This document shows positions 14,946 through 17,457 of a DNA stretch of 17,457 nucleotides, piece by piece. The notes under the pieces were generated by a model. That model was not told the DNA's origin, made no database searches, and worked only from the letters and a program-made list of their open reading frames with translations. Position 1 is the first letter of the stretch. The number at the start of each line of letters is the position of its first letter. A program made the position numbers and the translations under genes. The stretch comes from Synechococcales cyanobacterium 340R_concoct_173_sub (GTDB lineage Bacteria > Cyanobacteriota > Cyanobacteriia > Leptolyngbyales > Leptolyngbyaceae): the NCBI GenBank assembly GCA_025354065.1, contig JANXNM010000098.1, positions 1 to 17,457 of the forward strand, read 5' to 3'.

Positions 14946-16241
14946 ATGCATTTCAAATTCTCACAAATTATCAAGTCCTGGAGTTTTGCGCTAGTATTCA
15001 GCCTAAGTTGCGTTTCAATATTAGTCACAGGCGCGACCATCCCAACCCAAAGCCAATCCGTACCGCCCCTCAGCATCCCCGCAAGAATACCCCCCCGCCC
15101 CAGTTGGAACATAACCCCCGTCCCTAGTTCTCCACCACCAACTATTCCAATACAAATCCCCATCCTCAAACCTCAAACTGAAATTCGCGGCGTTTGGTTA
15201 ACAAACAATGATCTGCCCATGATGGAAAATCGCACCAAACTGGGCACCGCTATGAGTCAATTGCACGCCCTCAATTTCAATACGGTATACCCAGTAATTT
15301 GGAATTCAGGATACGTGAATTATTCCAGTCCCGTCGCCCAACGCTATGGCATTCAACCGTTTGTTCGCAAGGGTTCCGACGGCCATGACATATTGGCAGA
15401 TTTAGTTAATCAAGCAAAATTACAAAACATACTCGTCATTCCCTGGTTTGAATTCGGATTCATGGTGCCACAAACCTCAGAACTCGCCACCCTACATCCC
15501 GAATGGTTAACTGAAACCCGCAGCGGCGAACAACTCTCCAATGGTCCCGCCGGGGAAGTCGCATGGCTCAATCCCTTCCATCCTGAAGTCCAGCAATTCA
15601 TCACTGAACTCGTCGTCGAAGCCGTGACACAATACAATGTCGATGGCATCCAATTCGATGACAATATGGGATTACCCCGCGAGTTTGGCTATGATAAATT
15701 TACCCGTGCATTGTATGCAAAAGAAACAAAAAAATCAGTTCCTTCAAATGTTGCAGATGCCAATTGGGTGAAATGGCGCGCCGACAAAATCACCGCATTT
15801 ATGACGAAACTCAATCAATCAATTAAATCTCGAAAACCAACGGCGATCGTATCTATTTCACCAAACTATTACGATCATGCCTACAAACTCACCTTACAAG
15901 ATTGGCTCGGGTGGGTCCGATCAGGCATTGTCGATGAATTGATCATGCAAGTCTACCGATCGGACCTCAATAGCTTCACCGCCAAAATTTCCCGTCCCGA
16001 AATCATCGAAACCCAACAAAAGATTCCAACGGCTATCGGCATTCTCACCGGACTTCGCCGCCGTCCCGTCTCCATCCAGCAAATTCAATCTCAAACTCGC
16101 ACGGCACAAGAACGTGGGTTAGGAGTTTCTTATTTTTACTATGAAAGTCTATGGGATGATGCCCCAGAAGGAATCATGGAGCGAATTTCAGGATTTCAAT
16201 CTTTATTCCCCACCCCTATGATTCGATCGGCATCCAGATGA
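14946..16241 (+). CDS. Exported GHL10-type (DUF187) glycosyl-hydrolase-like protein
   Basis: This 431-residue protein belongs to the GHL10/DUF187 group (COG1649, E. coli YddW-like), which has a TIM-barrel related to glycosidases and is thought to act on cell-wall or extracellular glycans; few members have proven activity. A basic start and hydrophobic stretch (about 9-30) form a signal peptide or anchor. A Pro/Ser-rich linker spans about 37-75. The domain starts at TEIRGVWLTNND (78-89), continues through FNTVYPVIWNSG, and includes VIPWFEFGF and the acidic VDGIQFDDN (232-240), where catalytic-type Asp residues are expected. It continues with IVSISPNYY and YFYYESLW near the end. The ATG at 14946 lacks a Shine-Dalgarno. 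The pseudouridine synthase gene starts within its stop codon, so the two are translationally coupled. Confidence 0.88.
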   Translation: MHFKFSQIIKSWSFALVFSLSCVSILVTGATIPTQSQSVPPLSIPARIPPRPSWNITPVPSSPPPTIPIQIPILKPQTEIRGVWLTNNDLPMMENRTKLGTAMSQLHALNFNTVYPVIWNSGYVNYSSPVAQRYGIQPFVRKGSDGHDILADLVNQAKLQNILVIPWFEFGFMVPQTSELATLHPEWLTETRSGEQLSNGPAGEVAWLNPFHPEVQQFITELVVEAVTQYNVDGIQFDDNMGLPREFGYDKFTRALYAKETKKSVPSNVADANWVKWRADKITAFMTKLNQSIKSRKPTAIVSISPNYYDHAYKLTLQDWLGWVRSGIVDELIMQVYRSDLNSFTAKISRPEIIETQQKIPTAIGILTGLRRRPVSIQQIQSQTRTAQERGLGVSYFYYESLWDDAPEGIMERISGFQSLFPTPMIRSASR

Positions 16242-17206
16242 TCAATAACGGCTGTACCTACACCGATCGTATTAGTAAACAAACGAATGACCAAACTGTT
16301 TTAGATTACTACGTTCAACACTATGCTCATTCATCTAAGCAAGAGTGGAGCGATCGGATTTGCAGCGGTAAAATCCAACTACACGGCCAATTGATTACAC
16401 CAAAAACAGTAATTAAATCGGGTCAAATCCTAACTTACGATCGTCCCCCTTGGGAAGAAATAGATGTTCCACTCACCTTTGAAACTTGCTACGAAGACCC
16501 GGATTTGCTCGTCATTGTAAAGCCTTCAGGATTACCTGTGCTGCCCGGTGGAGGGTTTTTAGAAAATACATTACTGCGATTACTGGCGCGATCGTATGAG
16601 AAAAATGCACCCATTCCCATTCATCGCCTTGGGCGTGGAACTTCGGGATTAATGATCCTCGCTCGAACTCCCTTAGCCAAGGCACAGTTGACAAAACAAA
16701 TGACCGATCGACAGATTCAAAAAATTTACTTAGCGTTAGTGAGCGGTGTTGTTAAGGACGATCGCATTCAGATTCATCAACCCATTGGAAAGGTCGCACA
16801 TCCAGTACTCGGCTATTTGTTTTCTGCAAGTTCAGACGGTTTGATTTCCGAAAGTCATTTAGAAGTATTAGAACGCCGCCTCGATTCAACCTTGTGTGCG
16901 GTCAAAATCTTTACAGGACGGCCCCACCAAATTAGAATTCACACCGCTACGATCGGACATCCTTTAGTGGGTGATCCTTTATACGCTGTCGGGGGAATTG
17001 CTAAACTCGATCCTCCAAAATCCCCCTCGGTAAGAGGAACTTTGAATGGAGGATTGAATCAGGAAGATATTGCAGTGCCGGGGGATTGTGGCTATCATTT
17101 GCACGCGCATCAGTTGAGCTTTCGCCATCCCCGATCGCAAGAATCAATGAACTTTACCGCTATCCCCAGCAACCCATTACTTCACTACTTTGCGTCATCA
17201 TCATGA
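16238..17206 (+). CDS. RluA-family pseudouridine synthase, lacking the usual catalytic Asp
   Basis: RluA-family enzymes convert uridine to pseudouridine in rRNA or tRNA. This protein, 322 residues, has an S4-like RNA-binding region (about 20-70) with WSDRICSGKIQLHGQLI. The synthase domain follows, with YEDPDLLVIVKPSGLPVLPGGG (85-106) and FTGRPHQIRIHTATIGHPLVGDPLY. At the catalytic motif, normally HRLDR.TSG, it reads HRLGRGTSGL: Gly132 (codon GGG, 16631-16633) replaces the nucleophilic Asp. I recall a similar Gly in some plant and cyanobacterial relatives, so it may be a subfamily trait rather than a local mutation. Activity is therefore uncertain. ATG overlaps the previous stop as ATGA. The gene end overlaps the convergent nrtD by 22 bases. 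The target site is unknown. Confidence 0.88.
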   Translation: MINNGCTYTDRISKQTNDQTVLDYYVQHYAHSSKQEWSDRICSGKIQLHGQLITPKTVIKSGQILTYDRPPWEEIDVPLTFETCYEDPDLLVIVKPSGLPVLPGGGFLENTLLRLLARSYEKNAPIPIHRLGRGTSGLMILARTPLAKAQLTKQMTDRQIQKIYLALVSGVVKDDRIQIHQPIGKVAHPVLGYLFSASSDGLISESHLEVLERRLDSTLCAVKIFTGRPHQIRIHTATIGHPLVGDPLYAVGGIAKLDPPKSPSVRGTLNGGLNQEDIAVPGDCGYHLHAHQLSFRHPRSQESMNFTAIPSNPLLHYFASSS

Positions 17207-17457
17207 GCATATCGGTTATACAAGAAGTCCAAGGCGTAGTTGCGAATCTTGTAGTATTCCGGCATTTCCATAATACGTGCCCGATCGCGAGGGCGCTTAA
17301 AGGGAATTTCAAGCACCTCACCGATCGCCGCTGAAGGTCCATTGGTCATCATCACAAGTTTGTCTGCTAGAAACAATGCTTCATCAATGTCGTGAGTAAT
17401 CATCAACACCGTGCTGCGACTATGGTTCCAGATTTTCAGCAATTCCTCTTGCAATTC
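17185..17457 (-). CDS. nrtD: Nitrate-type ABC transporter ATP-binding protein, C-terminal part (cut by window edge)
   Basis: The minus strand from 17457 down to the TAG at 17185-17187 is the last 90 codons of an ABC ATPase. It has STVLMITHDIDEALFLADKL, including the H-loop His. The end, from GEVLEIPFKRPRDRARI through RNYALDFLYNRYAHDD, is characteristic of the NrtD/CmpD/cyanate transporter ATPases. NrtD is the best match, but CmpD (bicarbonate) or a cyanate-type subunit remain possible without the rest. Walker motifs are outside the window. The 3' end overlaps the end of the convergent RluA-family gene by 22 bases, so no terminator can lie between them. Confidence 0.85.
   Translation of the reverse strand, partial: ELQEELLKIWNHSRSTVLMITHDIDEALFLADKLVMMTNGPSAAIGEVLEIPFKRPRDRARIMEMPEYYKIRNYALDFLYNRYAHDDDAK

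Overview
This window is chromosomal DNA of a cyanobacterium. Four things point that way: the palindrome GCGATCGC (HIP1) and its core CGATCG recur throughout, inside and outside genes; there is a DevC/DevA exporter pair; the last gene is the tail of an NrtD-type nitrate/bicarbonate ATPase; and the TPR-CHAT, Uma2 and Rpn-type accessory proteins are all abundant in filamentous and other large-genome cyanobacteria. The species cannot be fixed from the sequence alone.

Layout. The left edge (minus strand) is the head of the S10 ribosomal operon: rplC, then the first 41 codons of rplD running off the window. It follows a 611-base gap with no convincing gene. Further upstream on the minus strand is an M23 peptidoglycan endopeptidase with a near-consensus promoter. 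From about 3.0 kb nearly everything is on the plus strand: pgeF (YfiH family), a large exported TPR-CHAT protein, a Uma2 nuclease-fold protein, an unknown four-helix membrane protein closed by a clear intrinsic terminator, and era with a long acidic N-terminal extension. Then come an Rpn-type PD-(D/E)XK protein, a class II ketose-bisphosphate aldolase, a small retropepsin-like protein and a MazG-like pyrophosphohydrolase, the last three closely spaced.

The right third holds devC and devA. They are separated by an intact DUF2442 gene and the eroded remains of its usual DUF4160 partner; no devB is present. After a 329-base stretch with at most one doubtful small ORF come an exported GHL10-type (DUF187) glycosyl-hydrolase-like protein and an RluA-family pseudouridine synthase starting inside its stop codon. 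The partial nrtD lies convergent on the minus strand and overlaps the synthase gene's end by 22 bases.

Most genes are ordinary housekeeping or typical cyanobacterial accessory genes. The points most worth a second look are: the RluA-family protein with Gly in place of the catalytic Asp; the aspartic-protease-like protein with Asp-Gly-Gly in place of Asp-Thr/Ser-Gly; the DUF4160 remnant interrupting the dev transporter genes; a nested inverted repeat just before the CHAT gene; and two short tandem repeats between genes. I see no CRISPR array, tRNA, rRNA, insertion sequence or phage module.
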